Below, piece by piece: positions 23,894 through 36,300 of a stretch of 64,000 bases of DNA. A program made the translations under genes and the position numbers. The stretch comes from Elymus sibiricus (Eukaryota > Streptophyta > Magnoliopsida > Poales > Poaceae), in NCBI GenBank assembly GCA_039707655.1, contig CM077664.1:196038195-196102194 (forward strand), given 5' to 3'. Positions within the stretch are counted from its first letter, which is position 1. Each line of letters begins with the position of its first letter. The notes beneath the pieces are model-generated. The model made no database searches. It saw only the letters and a list, made by a program, of their open reading frames with translations, and had not been told where the DNA came from.

Positions 23894-25276
23894 TCAATGG
23901 GACGCGCCAATGAAGGCCAACTCCAATAGCTCCTCCAAAGGCATATCAGGAGGATCATCTTGAACATCTTGAGCGCCGTCTTGAGCTAGCTCTTGATCTT
24001 GTACTTGCTCTTGATCTTGAACTAGTTCTTGATCTTGAGCTTGTTCTCGATCCTCAGCTTGCTCGGTGTCTTGAGCTTGCTCAGAGTCTTGAACTTGATC
24101 TTGGGCTTCACTTGGTGAAACACCATCATCGTGAGATTGATCTTGCCCTTGATTTTGTTCACTCGGTTGAGGGCCTTCGGTTTGCTCTTCGGAAGCGTGT
24201 GGGTCAATGGTCGGTGATGGCTCCACTTGCGTAGAGCATTGTCCTTCTCCTTCGGTCACAAGGGGTTCCTCAATGGGGAGTATTTGACCAATCTCCATTC
24301 TTCTTATGGCTTGGGGAGGAATTTCATCACCTACATCACAAAGACCACTTTGCTCCACTTGGTAGCCATTATTTTCATCAAACTCTACGTTACACGTCTC
24401 CTCAATGAATCCATTGGACTTGTTGAGAACACTTTAAGCATGAGAGTTTGTAGCATAACCAACAAATATGCCCTCTTGAGCTCTAGGTTCGAATTTAGAT
24501 AAACGAGCACCCTTCTTGAGAATGAAACACTTACACCCGAACACCCGGAAGTACTTGAGGTTGGGCTTGTTATCGGTAAGTATCTCATATGGAGTCTTGT
24601 TCAAGCCTTTGCAGAGGTAGAGCCGATTGGATGCATGACATGCGGTGTTGATGGCTTCGGCCCAAAAGTTGTACGGAGACTTGAATTCCGCCATCATGGT
24701 TCTTGCCGCGTCCATCAACGTCTGGTTCTTCATCTCCGCCACACCATTTTGTTGAGGGGTATATGGTGCGGAGTATTGATGCTTGATCCCCTCATCACTA
24801 AGGAACTCATCCAAGGTGTAGTTCTTGAACTCGGTGCCGTTGTCGCTTCTAATCATCAATATCTTTGCTCCATGTTGACGTTGAGCTTCATTTGCAAAGT
24901 CGATGACGGTTTGTTGGGTCTCGCTCTTCCTCTTGAAGAAGTATACCCAAGTGTATCTTGAATAGTCATCCACAATCACCAAGCAATACTTTCTCCCCCC
25001 AAGACTATCAAAGGATGGAGGTCCAAAGAGATCCATGTGAAGGAGCTCCAAGGGCCTCTTCGTGTAGATGATAGTTGTGGGTCGGTGAGCCGTCTCATGT
25101 AACTTTCCTTCGATACAAGCACTGCAAGCACGATCTTTGGCAAAGCTCACATTTGTTAGTCCACGAACGTGATCCCCATTGAGGAGACTTTGCAAAGATC
25201 TCATATTGACATGGGCTAGACGGCGATCCATTCTTGAATGGGTCCATTCTTGAAGCAAACTCCTACAAGAGATCAA
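23894..25276 (-). pseudogene. Copia integrase and acidic linker, nonsense-mutated
   Basis: The frame opens at 25276 and enters integrase at RRLAHVNMRSLQSLL. The zinc region CSACIEGKLHE follows, then the core with Asp in LLHMDLFGP, Asp in IRSDNGTEF and Glu in QQNGVAEMKNQ (Met replaces the usual Arg after the Glu). The segment YFRVFGCKCFI is the typical Copia integrase end. A TAA at 24436-24434 interrupts the frame after GYATNSHA. The same frame then continues through a Gln/Asp/Glu-rich linker (QDQELVQDQEQVQ) to a stop near 23894. RT should follow but is absent. The first His of the zinc finger is lost at the deletion boundary. Confidence 0.85.
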
Positions 25277-25311
25277 TGCTTGGTTTTAGGTACCCATTCT
25301 TGAATGGGTCC
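25228..25311. repeat. 18-bp direct repeat at an internal deletion joint
   Basis: ccattcttgaatgggtcc occurs at 25228-25245 and 25294-25311, 66 bp apart. It lies exactly where gag ends and a truncated integrase begins. The protease domain that normally sits between them is missing. Confidence 0.75.
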
Positions 25312-27789
25312 TTTGATGTTAGTAACAAGGGTCTTAGGAACCCAAATAGACCATTCAATGTACTCATAATAAGAACCGACAAATTTGGCATAAACATGCC
25401 CATCACTAGCATGGCATAAAACATAAGAAGGGTTAAAATCGCCGGCTTTGTTCGATGGAGTGGGATTGCCCTTCTTGACATTTCCACCCACCACCTTGTC
25501 TTTCTTCTCCTTATGAGCATCCTCTCCCTTCTTGACAAATACCTCATTAAGAGGGAGCAGTTTCCTGGTCTTGTTGTTCTTCTTCATCTTTGACTTGGGC
25601 ACAAACCCAAGTCCCTCCTTTGCCACAACTTCCTTTTGATTGCTCAAAAGTTCGTTGAGGTTCTTCTCGCCTTGTATGCAAGTCACAAGGCCTTTCTCGA
25701 TTTGCTCCTTTAACTTGGCATTCTCCTCCACAAGATGAATGTGCTCACAACAAGGGTTAGTAGCATGAGCATTATCAATTAGCACAAAAGGAGGACATGT
25801 GGCTATTTCCTTAGTGAGCTTTGCTCGGAGTTGATCATGAGACTCCTTGAGTGTAGCATGTGCACTTTTCAAGGCCTTGTGAGCCTTGTCAAGTAGTTCA
25901 AACTCCTCTTTGAGTCTAGCATGGCCAACCCCAAGCTCAACATTCTCGGATTTAAGCACACGAGCAAGAACTTGAGCATGATCATGATCTTTCTTTAGTT
26001 TAGCAAAGTCAACGTTTTGCGACTCCTCAAGAGCCGAACGAAGACCTCGCTCTTCCTCCAGAGCGATGGAAAGATCCACAATCTCATCGGCATAGTCACG
26101 ACTATGGCCTTCCAGGTTAGTGATATTCTCCTCGTGAGACTCAATGATATCATTGGCCTCACCTAGTTGTTCCAAGAGAGCAACAAAGTGCTTCTTGGTC
26201 TCACCTTTGAGCTTACCCAAGAACTTGTCGAACTCATTCTCATCCACCTTTATCTCCTCTTTTTCATTCACAGAATCCATCAAAAAAGGATTAGAGGTGA
26301 AGGAAGTTTTGATGTTGGAGGTTACCTTGTTGATGCCTCTTGCCATGAGGCACTTGGGGATAGAGTTCTCGTTGGGGGCGTCGAAGAGAGACACCGAGGT
26401 TGGGGAAGAGGTGGAAATGGCCGCGGTGGCCATTGCAAACACTTCACCACTTCTGTCATCATCGGAGTTGTACTCTTCTTGCACCACCAATCCCTTTTGT
26501 GGCACCTTCTTTGTGGCATTGCTCTTGTTCATGGAGGACTTGGCCTTGTCTTTGCGGATGAGCTTGCCACCATTGTCTTCCCTCTTCTCGTAGGGGCAAT
26601 CCACCACGAAATGACTCACATTGGCACAATTGTAGCAAGTTCTCACACGTTGCTTGCCCTTGGAGCCACTTGAGTTGTTCTTGGATAAGTTGGGCCTTGA
26701 GTTTTTCTTGTTGCCCCAAAATTGCCTTGACGCAAGAGCCATGTGCTCGTGGTAAGCATATTTGGTGTCTTCGAAGCAACTCTCCTCTTCTTCCTCTTCA
26801 TCTTCTTCCGAAATTGCCTTGGCCTTCAAAGCAAGGTTGATCTTCTTTGACCGTTGGACACGAGCTAGAGCGTTGTCGGCGGTCTTGTTCAAGATATTCA
26901 TTGCAATGAATTCATCCAACACTTCACTTGAGGACAAGGTGTGGAAGTCCGGTCTTTGACGGATCACGGAAGACATGCTCTTGTTGAATGGCATGATGGC
27001 CTTTAGGAACTTGCGCTTGACCCAAGTGTTATCTGTATCCTTGCTCCCATGATCTCGGAGTGAGACCGTGAGAGTAGTCAATCTCCGGTATAGCTCACGG
27101 GGATCTTCATCATCCTTCATCACGAACTCATCGGCCTCATCAAGAATGACCTCAAAGTTGGACCATTGAATGCTTGAGCTTCCCTTGTACAATGAGACGA
27201 TGTGCTCCCAAGCATCCTTGGTGGTAGTGAGTGGCCACAAATGAGAGAGTTCTTCCGGCAGCATTGCGGATTGGAGAATGAACAAAGCGGAGTGGTTGAG
27301 TTGATTGTCCACTTCTTCTCTTGGTGTCATGTTGTTCTGATCATGAGGATGGAAGCCTTGCTCAATGACCCTCCAAAGTTGTGTTGAGCTGTGATTCAAA
27401 TGAGACTTGATACGAAAAACCCAATCATGAAAGTTATTCAAATCAAGCTTAGGAGGAGGACCAAGAGGTTTAATGCGAGGTGAAGGTACCGGACCTCCAT
27501 ATTCCGGGGGAGGGCCAACCGAGGCATGGATGCCCATCCCATTTTTCCCTAGAGGGGAAGAAGTTTCCTTACTGGAGTTGGCCTCGGACTCCGATGCGGT
27601 GGGATTAGACACTTGCATCGGACCGGTAGAAGATTTCAACCCCTCAAGGAGTTCTTTGAACATGGACTTGACCTCGGCCGTCATAGATGTCTTAAGTGAA
27701 GCCATAGCTTCATTCAAGTCGTCTCAGGTGACCGAGTTCAACTCCACGGCCTCGGGTACTTCTTCATCCCGATCCCCGTCGTCAACCAT
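25273..27789 (-). pseudogene. Copia gag with long coiled coil, nonsense-mutated
   Basis: The likely start is the ATG at 27789 (MVDDGDRDEEVPEAVELN). An in-frame TGA at 27726-27724 breaks it at codon 22, and the frame is then open to 25273. Visible parts are the N-terminal capsid region (KLDLNNFHDWVFRIKSHL, PREELYRRLTTLTVSL-like), an acidic Glu run, and the CCHC knuckle CYNCANVSHFVVDC (about 26640). A long coiled coil follows (EEERGLRSALEESQNVDF onward) and the end is GPIQEWVPKTKH. The long helical tail fits the large gag of SIRE-type elements. Gag would form the particle. This copy cannot be translated through from its natural start. Confidence 0.85.
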
Positions 27790-27825
27790 ACTCTTCGGGT
27801 GGTGAAACCCTTAATAAAGAGACGA

Positions 27826-27840
27826 GGATCTGATACCAAT
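27826..27840 (-). other. Primer binding site of Copia element
   Basis: On the - strand, attggtatcagatcc follows the LTR end (...gatcctttca). It matches the initiator-Met primer type (tggtatcaga). Confidence 0.7.
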
Positions 27841-28634
27841 TGAAAGGATCGATATGGTTGACTAGAGGGGGGGATGAATAGGCAACTACCAATTTTTAAC
27901 TTTTCTTAACAAATTAGGATTAGCAACAAATAGGTTGTCTAGATATGCAACTAGGTGAGCAACCTATATGATGCTAGCAACAAAGACAACAACAAGCAAG
28001 CAATCAATACAACACAACAATATCTTGCACAAAGTAAAGGAAAGAAATAACCACAAGTGGAGTCGGTGAAGACGAGGATGTGTTGCCGAAGTTCCTTCCC
28101 TTTGAGAGGAAGTACGTCTCCGTTGGAGCGGTGTGGAGGCACAATGCTCCCCAAGAAGCCACTAGGGCCACCGTATTCTCCTCACGCCCTCGCATAATGC
28201 AAGATGCCGTGATTCCACTAGTGGTGCCCTTGAAGGCGGCGACCGGACCTTTACAAACAAGGTTGGGGCTCTCTCCACAACCAAATTGGAGGCTCCCAAC
28301 ACCACCACAGAGCTTCACCACAATGGATTGTGGCTCCGAGGTGACCTCTTCACCTCTTCCGTCTACGGTGCTCAAACACCCAAGAGTAACAATATCCGCA
28401 AGGGATTAGTGGGGGGAATCAAATTTCTCTTGGTGGAAGTGTAGATCGGGGCCTTCTCACCCAAACCCTAGAAGATCAACCAAAGTTATCGGCTAGGGAG
28501 GGAGATCGGGCAAAAATGGAGCTTGGAGCAACAATGGAGTTTGGGGAAGAAAATAGGCAAGTCTTCTTGGGAAGATGACCCCCTTTATATAGTGGGGACA
28601 AATCCAACCGTTATGCATCTCACAGCCCACGCTT

Positions 28635-29165
28635 AAGCGGTACTACCGCTCCATGAGTGGTACTACCGCCCGCGTGGTAGTTTCAGGTACACAGCACAGC
28701 AGGCATAGTACCTCGGCCCGGTAGTGCCGCCGGAGCGGTACTACCGCCCGTCCCAGTAGTACTACTGTTGGGGCTGTAGTGTAGCGAAACAAGACTGGGG
28801 GAGTACGGAGGCAGCGGCACTACCGCGCATGTACTGCCGCCCTACTGCCGTGAAGTGGCAAAGGTGTTCAGAAGCTTTTGACTAAGCGGAAGTGGAACGG
28901 AAGTGGCCGAGCGGTAGTGCCGCTCGCAAGTGAGCGGTACTTCCGTGCCACTGCCGCTTAGTGCTCTGTGCTACAGCGAGCCAGCGGTAGTGGAGCGGTG
29001 GTAGGGACGGAAGTGCCAGAGCGGTACTACCGCCCTACTACCGTGCCACTTCCGCTGAGTGCGAAACAGCAACAGAACGCCAAAGCTAAGCGGTAGTATG
29101 CATGGTACTGGACCGGCGGTACTACAGCTCGCCAGTGGTACTACAGCTCAGGGGAGCGGTACTAC
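28635..29165. repeat. Cluster of GCGGTA/ACCGC palindromic motifs
   Basis: Many copies of agcggtactaccgct-like inverted motifs, in perfect and degenerate forms, lie just upstream (in LTR direction) of the TATA-like site. The same motif family dominates the second Copia LTR. Confidence 0.65.
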
Positions 29166-29391
29166 TTCTTGGCAGCTTACCGAACATGAACACTAAAGAA
29201 CAGTTGGAACTCCAATGTTGCGGGAAAGGAAAGAGGGTGCAAAGGAAACGTGTACGTGATGATTCCACCCAAAACCTTTCCGAAGCGGACCCCCTCTTAA
29301 TAGAACGGTTTTCCTACGACTCAAGTCCACCGAAAAAGAAACGCGGGAAAAATAACCGTCTTGCTTTAACACTCCGAGGGGCTTCAATCGT

Positions 29392-30937
29392 TGATAACCC
29401 ACAAGTATAGGGGATCAATTGTAGCTTTTTCGATAAATAAGAGTGTCGAACCCAACGAGTAGCTAAAGGTAGAATCAATATTCCCTTCAAGTTCTATCGA
29501 TCACCGATACAACTCTACGCACACTTAACGTTTGCTTTACCTAGAACAAGTATGGAACTAGATGTACTTTGTAGGTGTAATGCTAGAACTACTTTGCAAG
29601 AATAAAACTAGGAGTACTTTGCGAGAATAAAACTATGAGTAATTTGCAAGATAATAAAAGCTAGTTGATTAGTAGAAAGCTTTTTGTAACACAAAGAAAA
29701 GGATTTGTCCCTAGGCAATCGATAACTAGACCGGTAATCATTATTGCAATTTTATATGAGGGAGAGGCATGAGCTAACATACTTTCCGTACTTGGATCAT
29801 ATGCACTTATGATTGGAACTCTAGCAAGCATCCGCAACTACCAAAGATCATTAAGGTAAAACCCAACCATAGCATTAAGTAACAAATCCTCTTTACTCCC
29901 ATACGCAACAACTCCCTTACTCGGGTGTAAGCTTTTGTCACTCTAGCCGCCCACTATAAGAGAATTATGAACGTATTGCAAACCCAACAGCGGGAATCCC
30001 TCACACTTGCACGACACGGAGGGCACCATAGGACAGCACCAAAATAAAACATACAACTCAAACCAATCACGATCATCAATCAACCCATAGGACAAAACGA
30101 ATCTACTCAAACATCATAGGATGGCAACACATCATTGGATAATAATATGTAGCATTAAGCACCATGTTTAAGTAGAGATTACAGTGGGGAGAAGAGGTGT
30201 TACACCACTGCATAGAGGGGGAGAGAGTTGGTGGTGACGGCGGCGAAGTTGTTGGTGTAGATCGCCGTCACGATGATTGCCCCGGCGGCGTTCCGGCGCC
30301 ACCGGGAGAGAGGGGGAGAGAGCCCCCCTCCTTCTTCTTGCTTGGCCTCCCCCCTAGATGGGAGGAGGTTTTCCCCTCTGTTCCTTGGCCTCCATGGCAC
30401 CCAGAGGGGCGGGAGCCCCTCCGAGATTGGATCTCTCTCTCTCTCTCTCTCTCTCTCTGTTCTCTTCTGTTTCGCGTCCCTGTTTTCTGGCTTTTCACCG
30501 TTTCTTAAATTCCCGGAGATCCGTAACTCCGATTGCGCTGAAATTTTAACACAATTTTTTTCTGGATATAAGCTTCCTTGCGGCCGAAGAAGAGCCCCAA
30601 CCGACTTACGGTGTGCCCACGAGGCACCACCACGTGGCCAGGGGGTGGCGCGCCAAGGTGGCTTGTGGAGGCTGTGGGCTTCCGTTTGCATTGATTCCAC
30701 CTCCCAAAAATCATATATATTCCAAAATAATTCTCCATAAAATTTTATTGCATTTGGACTTCGTTTGATATGGATATTCTGCGAAACAAAAAACATGCAG
30801 AAAACAGGAACTGGCACTGGGCACTGGATCAATATGTTAGTCCCAAAAATAATATAAAATGTTGCCAAAAGTATATGAAAGTTGTAGAATATTGGCATGA
30901 AACAATAAAAAAATATAGATACGACAGAGACATATCA
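29392..30937 (-). mobile_element. Athila-type solo LTR (Sabrina/BAGY-2-like)
   Basis: 1546 bp with ends tgata...tatca and a perfect 5-bp target duplication, atcgt, at 29387-29391 and 30938-30942. On the - strand it begins tgatatgtctctgtcgtatc, which I recall as the start of the Sabrina/BAGY-2 type LTR. The orientation and name rest on that memory. It has no interior and no second LTR, so it is a solo LTR left by recombination. It contains a CT/GA microsatellite near 30430-30460. It splits the Copia LTR and is therefore younger than that insertion. Confidence 0.88.
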
Positions 30938-31048
30938 ATCGTCTTGTGCCATATGATAGATTATCTGAAATGCTCAATGCACACTATTAGTCCGCAAATG
31001 CATTGTCATCAATCACCAAAACCACTAAGGGAGAAATATGCCCTAACA

Positions 31049-31684
31049 GAGGGCCGATGGATTCTGTGTTACCCTACAACACAGCTTCGTTTCTTGCACG
31101 GTCTATTCACACAACCCCCCTTCTCTCGTCAATATGGTTACAGGTTTTCAAAAAACATTCCAGTATTTTTCCTTAAACAATGCAAGTCATCTGAACATGA
31201 ATATTCAATGATGCTTCTTGCACATGCTCATTTACCAAACATTCTAAATATTCAGCACTTCATAAACATTCTAAATATTACACTCATCTAATACAGGCAA
31301 TTTCCCCTGGATTTCACAAATTATTGTACTCATGTTACAGAAATATTGTCAATTTAAAAGCTAAGTTGCATCAGTAGTAACTTATACGGTAGTGATAAGT
31401 TTCCAACAAGAAAGTTAGCTTGCCCTACCACATTCAACCTTATCAACCTTGCAAAAAGAAATAATTTATACAAAGGTCCAACATTTCAGTAAATAAACTC
31501 CTTTAGAGCTTTGAATTTAAAATTTTGTTTCTACCTTGCTATCCACAACATGAAATTGTTTCCATGATAAATTCAGATTCGCTTCATTTTAAAATAACAT
31601 ATTCTATTGTGTTCATGTTACTGTTTATATTTGTTCCATCCTATTTCTTACACTTCAATAAAATTGGGTCTACCTTTATTGCAG
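31049..31684. other. Flank upstream of B3 relic 1
   Basis: AT-rich DNA between the Copia LTR end and the first B3 exon. I looked for counterparts of the two 5' exons seen in B3 copy 2 and found none. They were probably lost or displaced by the retrotransposon insertions. Confidence 0.45.
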
Positions 31685-32657
31685 TACATTCCTTACTTTG
31701 CCAGAGAAGGTTTTCGAAGAAAATTGGGCTTACCGATACATGAAGACAGCACTATTGAGGTCACATTGCATTCCAACCATGGATTTAAGTTCAAAGTTTG
31801 GGTTAACAACGAAGCAAAAGGTTGCTCCTATATTACTGGGCAAAGTTGGGCAGAATTTACCATCTGTTATGCACTGCAAGTTAGTGATCACATGCTACTC
31901 CACGTACCAGAAAACGACGTTATCATTCATGCTACCTTACCTGATCATATCCATCCTTGGATTCATCAAAGTTAGTTTAATTTCAACTTGCTACATATTC
32001 ACATATCATTTACAATTCCACCTGTTTATTTAACTAATTATTCCTTACTCTTACAAGTATAGACAATGATTTGCTTCCTATTGTAATTATTATTTCTAAT
32101 AATTTGTCACATGTAGGCTATTTCTAAGCGAACCATGCTACACGTTCCTTAGTTAACAAGATGCAGTTTACTCATCATTCTAAATTTCATTGGCAACAGT
32201 GAGAGCATGTGATACGGTTTATTAGTACTCTTTCGCACCTTACCGTGAACTTTAGTGCTGGATTTCAACTTGGCATATGTGTTCCTCTTGTTCATACGTT
32301 GAACAAAACCAACTGTGTGAAGAAAATGTTGGTATAAACTTACCCACTTTTTGTCTATTTGTATACTATATCATTGAAGTTGTCTTACATTCTGTTTATT
32401 CCTTCCGTCAGAAATTACCTCGGCATGCTCTTCCACAAGTCATGCCTTATCGCGGTCAGGTCACACTTGTCTTAGGTGAACACATGAAACTGGTGTCAAT
32501 CTACTGCATTTGCCCTAAAACTCGACGCATTGCCATTAATGGGTGGGCATATATCATGAGATTATGTCCAGATCTCAAAATTGGAGACAATGTTATGTTC
32601 ATTCTCTATCAAGGCAGTTTAGGTCTTTTCCTCTTTATCGACGCAATCCCTTCATGA
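31685..32657 (+). CDS. Two-B3-domain (REM-like) protein, 5' exons missing
   Basis: A three-exon model with canonical introns and matching phases: 31685-31970, 32204-32331 and 32412-32657 (stop TGA). It gives 219 open codons. Exon one reads YIPYFAREGFRRKLGL, with EVTLHSNHGFKFKVWV and SWAEFTICYALQVSDHMLL, a first B3-like DNA-binding fold. Exon three carries a second B3 (GQVTLVLGE, INGWAYIMRLCPDLKIGD, NVMFILYQGS). B3 REM proteins are plant nuclear DNA-binding proteins. Copy 2 at 41376 has the same exon order. The exon-two acceptor (tgag|agcatg) was chosen because it keeps the frame open. No start codon exon is visible upstream, so it is probably a 5'-truncated relic, though the rest is undamaged. 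Confidence 0.62.
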
Positions 32658-33375
32658 ATGTCTTTTCAGAAGATATATATTCCTTTTTGCAATGATGTGT
32701 CTGATGCTCCTTTTAACTACTGTATGATAAGTATTGTGATGTATATGTGTGTGTCATGGATTTTAAGTGCTAATTGTAAGTACTTTATTAAGTAAGTTTT
32801 CTTATCTAAATTATTGTTAAGTGAAAGATCGTGGATGTCGCCTAGAGGGGGGGGTGAATAGGCGCTTTAAAATAATTACAGTTTAGGCTTGAACAAATGC
32901 GGAATAAAACTAGCGTTTAATTTGTCAAGCACAAAACCTAAATCGACTAGGCTCACCTATGTGCACCAACAACTTATGCTAAGCAAGATAAACAACTAAG
33001 TGATAGCAAGATATATAACAAGAAACAATATGGCTATAACAAAGTACAGTGCATAAGTAAAGGGCTCGGGTAAGAGATAACCGAGGCACGCGGAGACGAC
33101 GATGTATCCCGAAGTTCACACCCTTGTGGATGCTAATCTCCGTTTGGAGCGGTGTGGAGGCACAATGCTCCCCAAGAAGCCACTAGGGCCACCGTAATCT
33201 CCTCACGCCCTCGCACAATGCAAGATGCCATGATTCCACTAAGGGACCCTTGAGGGCAGTCACTGAACCCGTACAAATGGCAACCCTTGGGGGCGGTCAC
33301 CGAACCTATACACTTTGGCAACCCTTGGGGGTGGTCACCGGTACCCGTCAAATTGCTCGGGGCGATCTCCACAAC

Positions 33376-36300
33376 CTAATTGGAGACCCCGACGCTTGCC
33401 CGGAGCTTTACACCACAATGATTGAGCTCCGAGGTACCACCAACCGTCTAGGGCGCCCAAGCACCCAAGAGGAACAAGCTCTAGGGTACCAAGCACCCAA
33501 GAGTAATAAGCTTCTCAACTTTTCACCACCACGTATCACCGTGGAGAACTCAAACCGATGCAACTAATGCAATGGCAAGAACACACGAAGTGGTCAAGTC
33601 CCTCACTCCCAAATCACACCAAAGCAACAAAAGCTATGGAGGAATATGAGAGAAAGAACAAGGAGAACACCAAGAACTCCAAGATCTAGATCTAAGGGGT
33701 TCCCCTCACATAGAGGAGAAAGTGATTGGTGGAAATGTGGATCTAGATCTCCTCTCTCTTTTCCCTCAAGAACTAGCAAGAATCATTGGAGGGATTGAGA
33801 GATAGCAAGCTCGAAGAAGGTCAACAATGGGGGGCAAACACGAGCTAGAAGGGATAAGGTCCAATGGGGAAGAAGACCCCCTTTTATAGGTGGGGAAAAA
33901 TCCAACCGTTATCTGCCCTCTGCCCGCAGCCAAGCGGTACTACCGCTCCTCGGAGCGGTACTACCGCTTAGGCGGTACAACCAAACACTGGCCAGGGGTA
34001 CCCAGAAAACGAGCGGTAGTGCCGCCAGAGCGGTACTACCGTCGCCCTAAGCGGTACTACCGCTTAGGGAGCCTGGCACAGGAGAGGCGGCGGTAGTAAG
34101 GGAAACTGGCGCGGTAGTACTGCGCCAAGCGGTACTACCGTTCAAGTGCCGTTCTACTACCGCTTAAGGAAAAAGGGACCCGAAAGAAACACACCTAGGA
34201 TCCTCCAAGCGGTACTGGCCACGGTAGTAAGAGCGGCAGTACTGCCGTAGCGGTACTACCGTACTACTACCGGGCTACTACCGAGAAATGGAAATGAGCA
34301 CAACACGGATTTCCCAGGCGGTAGTAGCAACGGTAGTCCATAGCGGAAGTACCGCCTAAGCGGTACTACCGTGGTACCGAGCGGTACTACCGCCTGAGCA
34401 CTGAAAAAACTATCCAGAGACTGAAACTGCCATAACTTCTGCAAATGAACTCCGAATAGAGCAAACTCAAGCTTGTTGGGTAGATGACGACAAATACTAT
34501 CCAACAGCGACCTAATTGAAGACCCCGATGCTTGCCCGGAGCTTTACACCACAATGATTGAGCTCCGAGGCACCACCAACCGTCTAGGGCGCCCAAGCAC
34601 CCAAGAGGAACAAGCTCTAGGGTACCAAGCACCCAAGAGTAAAAAGCTTCTCAAACTTCACTTCCACGTATCACCGTGGAGAACTCAAACCGATGCACCA
34701 AATGCAATGGCAAGGGCACACGGAGTGCCCAAGTCCTTCTCTCCCAAATCCCACCAAAGCAACTAATGCTAGGGAGGAAAATGAGAGGAAGAACGAAGAA
34801 GAGAACACGAAGAACTACAAGATCTAGATCCAAGGGGTTCCCCTCACATAGAGGAGAAAGTGATTGGTGGAAACATAGATCTAGATCTCCACTCTCTTTT
34901 CCCTCAAGAACTAGCAAGAATCATTGGAGGGATTGAGAGATAGCAAGCTCGAAGAAGGTCAACAATGGGGGAAGAACTCGAGCTAGAAGGATTGGGTCCA
35001 ATGGGGAAGAAGACCCCCTTTTATAGGACCCCACGAATTTTCCCGTTATGCTGCAGAAAAACACAGGAGCGGTACAACCGGTCCAAGGACCGGTACAACC
35101 GCTTTTTGCGGGTTCCGCTGAAGCAGAGTACCAGGCGGTACAACCGGAGGAGCCACCGGTAGTACCGATAGGCCGGAGCCAACCAGGAACTACCGCTCCA
35201 CCACCGCCCAACAACCGCCTCACATACAGAAGGGGTTCACCCCATAGCGGTGGTTGGGGCGGTGGTTGTGCCCGTGCAACCGCCAGACCAGCGCTCCTGT
35301 GGTGGCTAAGTCCGGAGCGGTACAACCGCTCCAGACACCGGTAGTACCGGTTCGCCTTAGCCGTCCGGGAACTACCGGGCCACCACCGCCCAGCCATAGC
35401 CCCACTATAGAAGGGAGTCCGGTACTGGAGCGTTGCTGGGCCGGAACAACCGGTCGAGCGGTACAACCGCTCGGTACAAACAAAAACACTGCCACAGAGA
35501 ACAGAGGATACAATAAAGCCAGAACTGCCATAACTTCTGCAAATGAGCTCCGAATTGAGCAAACTCAAGCTTGTTGGATAAATGACGACAAATACTATCC
35601 AACAGCGACCTAATTGAAGACCCCGATGCTTGCCCGGAGCTTTACACCACAATGATTGAGCTCCGAGGCACCACCAACCGTCTAGGGCGCCCAAGCACCC
35701 AAGAGGAACAAGCTCTAGGGTACCAAGCACCCAAGAGTAAAAAGCTTCTCAAACTTCACTTCCACGTATCACCGTGGAGAACTCAAACCGATGCACCAAA
35801 TGCAATGGCAAGGGCACACGGAGTGCCCAAGTCCTTCTCTCCCAAATCCCACTAAAGCAACTAATGCTAGGGAGGAAAATAAGAGGAAGAACGAAGAAGA
35901 GAACACGAAGAACTCCAAGATCTAGATCCAAGGGGTTCCCCTCAAATAGAGGAGAAAGTGATTGGTGGAAACATAGATCTAGATCTCCTCTCTCTTTTCC
36001 CTCAAGAACTAGCAAGAATCATTGGAGGGATTGAGAGATAGCAAGCTCGAAGAAGGTCAACAATGGGGGAAGAACTCGAGCTAGAAGGATTGGGTCCAAT
36101 GGGGAAGAAGACCCCCTTTTATATGACCCCACGAATATGCCCGTTATGTTGCAGAAAAACACAGGAGCGGTACAACCGGTCCAAGGACCGGTACAACCGC
36201 TTTTTGCGGGTTCCCCTGAAGTAGAGTACCAGGCGGTACAACCGGAGGAGCCACCGGTAGTACCGGTAGGCCGGAGCCAACCAGGAACTACCGCTCCACC

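Larger units (their letters stand above)
23894..31048 (-). mobile_element. SIRE-type Copia element, deleted and 3' truncated
   Basis: It reads from right to left. The 5' LTR is 31048-27841 (split by a solo LTR). The initiator-Met primer site is 27840-27826, gag runs from 27789 and an integrase fragment from 25276, and the sequence ends at 23894. The long coiled-coil gag and integrase sequence suggest the SIRE/Maximus group, though this is a judgement by eye. Protease, RT-RNase H and the 3' LTR are missing. Because the far end is lost, the target duplication cannot be checked; gaggg follows the LTR at 31049-31053. Confidence 0.8.
27841..31048 (-). repeat. 5' LTR of Copia element, split by a solo LTR
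   Basis: In its own direction it starts tgttagggcatatttctccc at 31048 and ends ...gatcctttca at 27841. Without the inserted solo LTR and one copy of its duplication it is about 1.66 kb. A TATA-like tatataaaggggg (- strand, near 28590) follows a cluster of GCGGTAC..ACCGC-type palindromes at 28635-29165. It is related to, but clearly different from, the LTR at 32822-40582. Confidence 0.8.

Noticed and set aside
24434..24588. Separate small genes at the end of the Copia integrase
   Set aside because: They are shadows of one interrupted frame. The break is a single TAA at 24436-24434.
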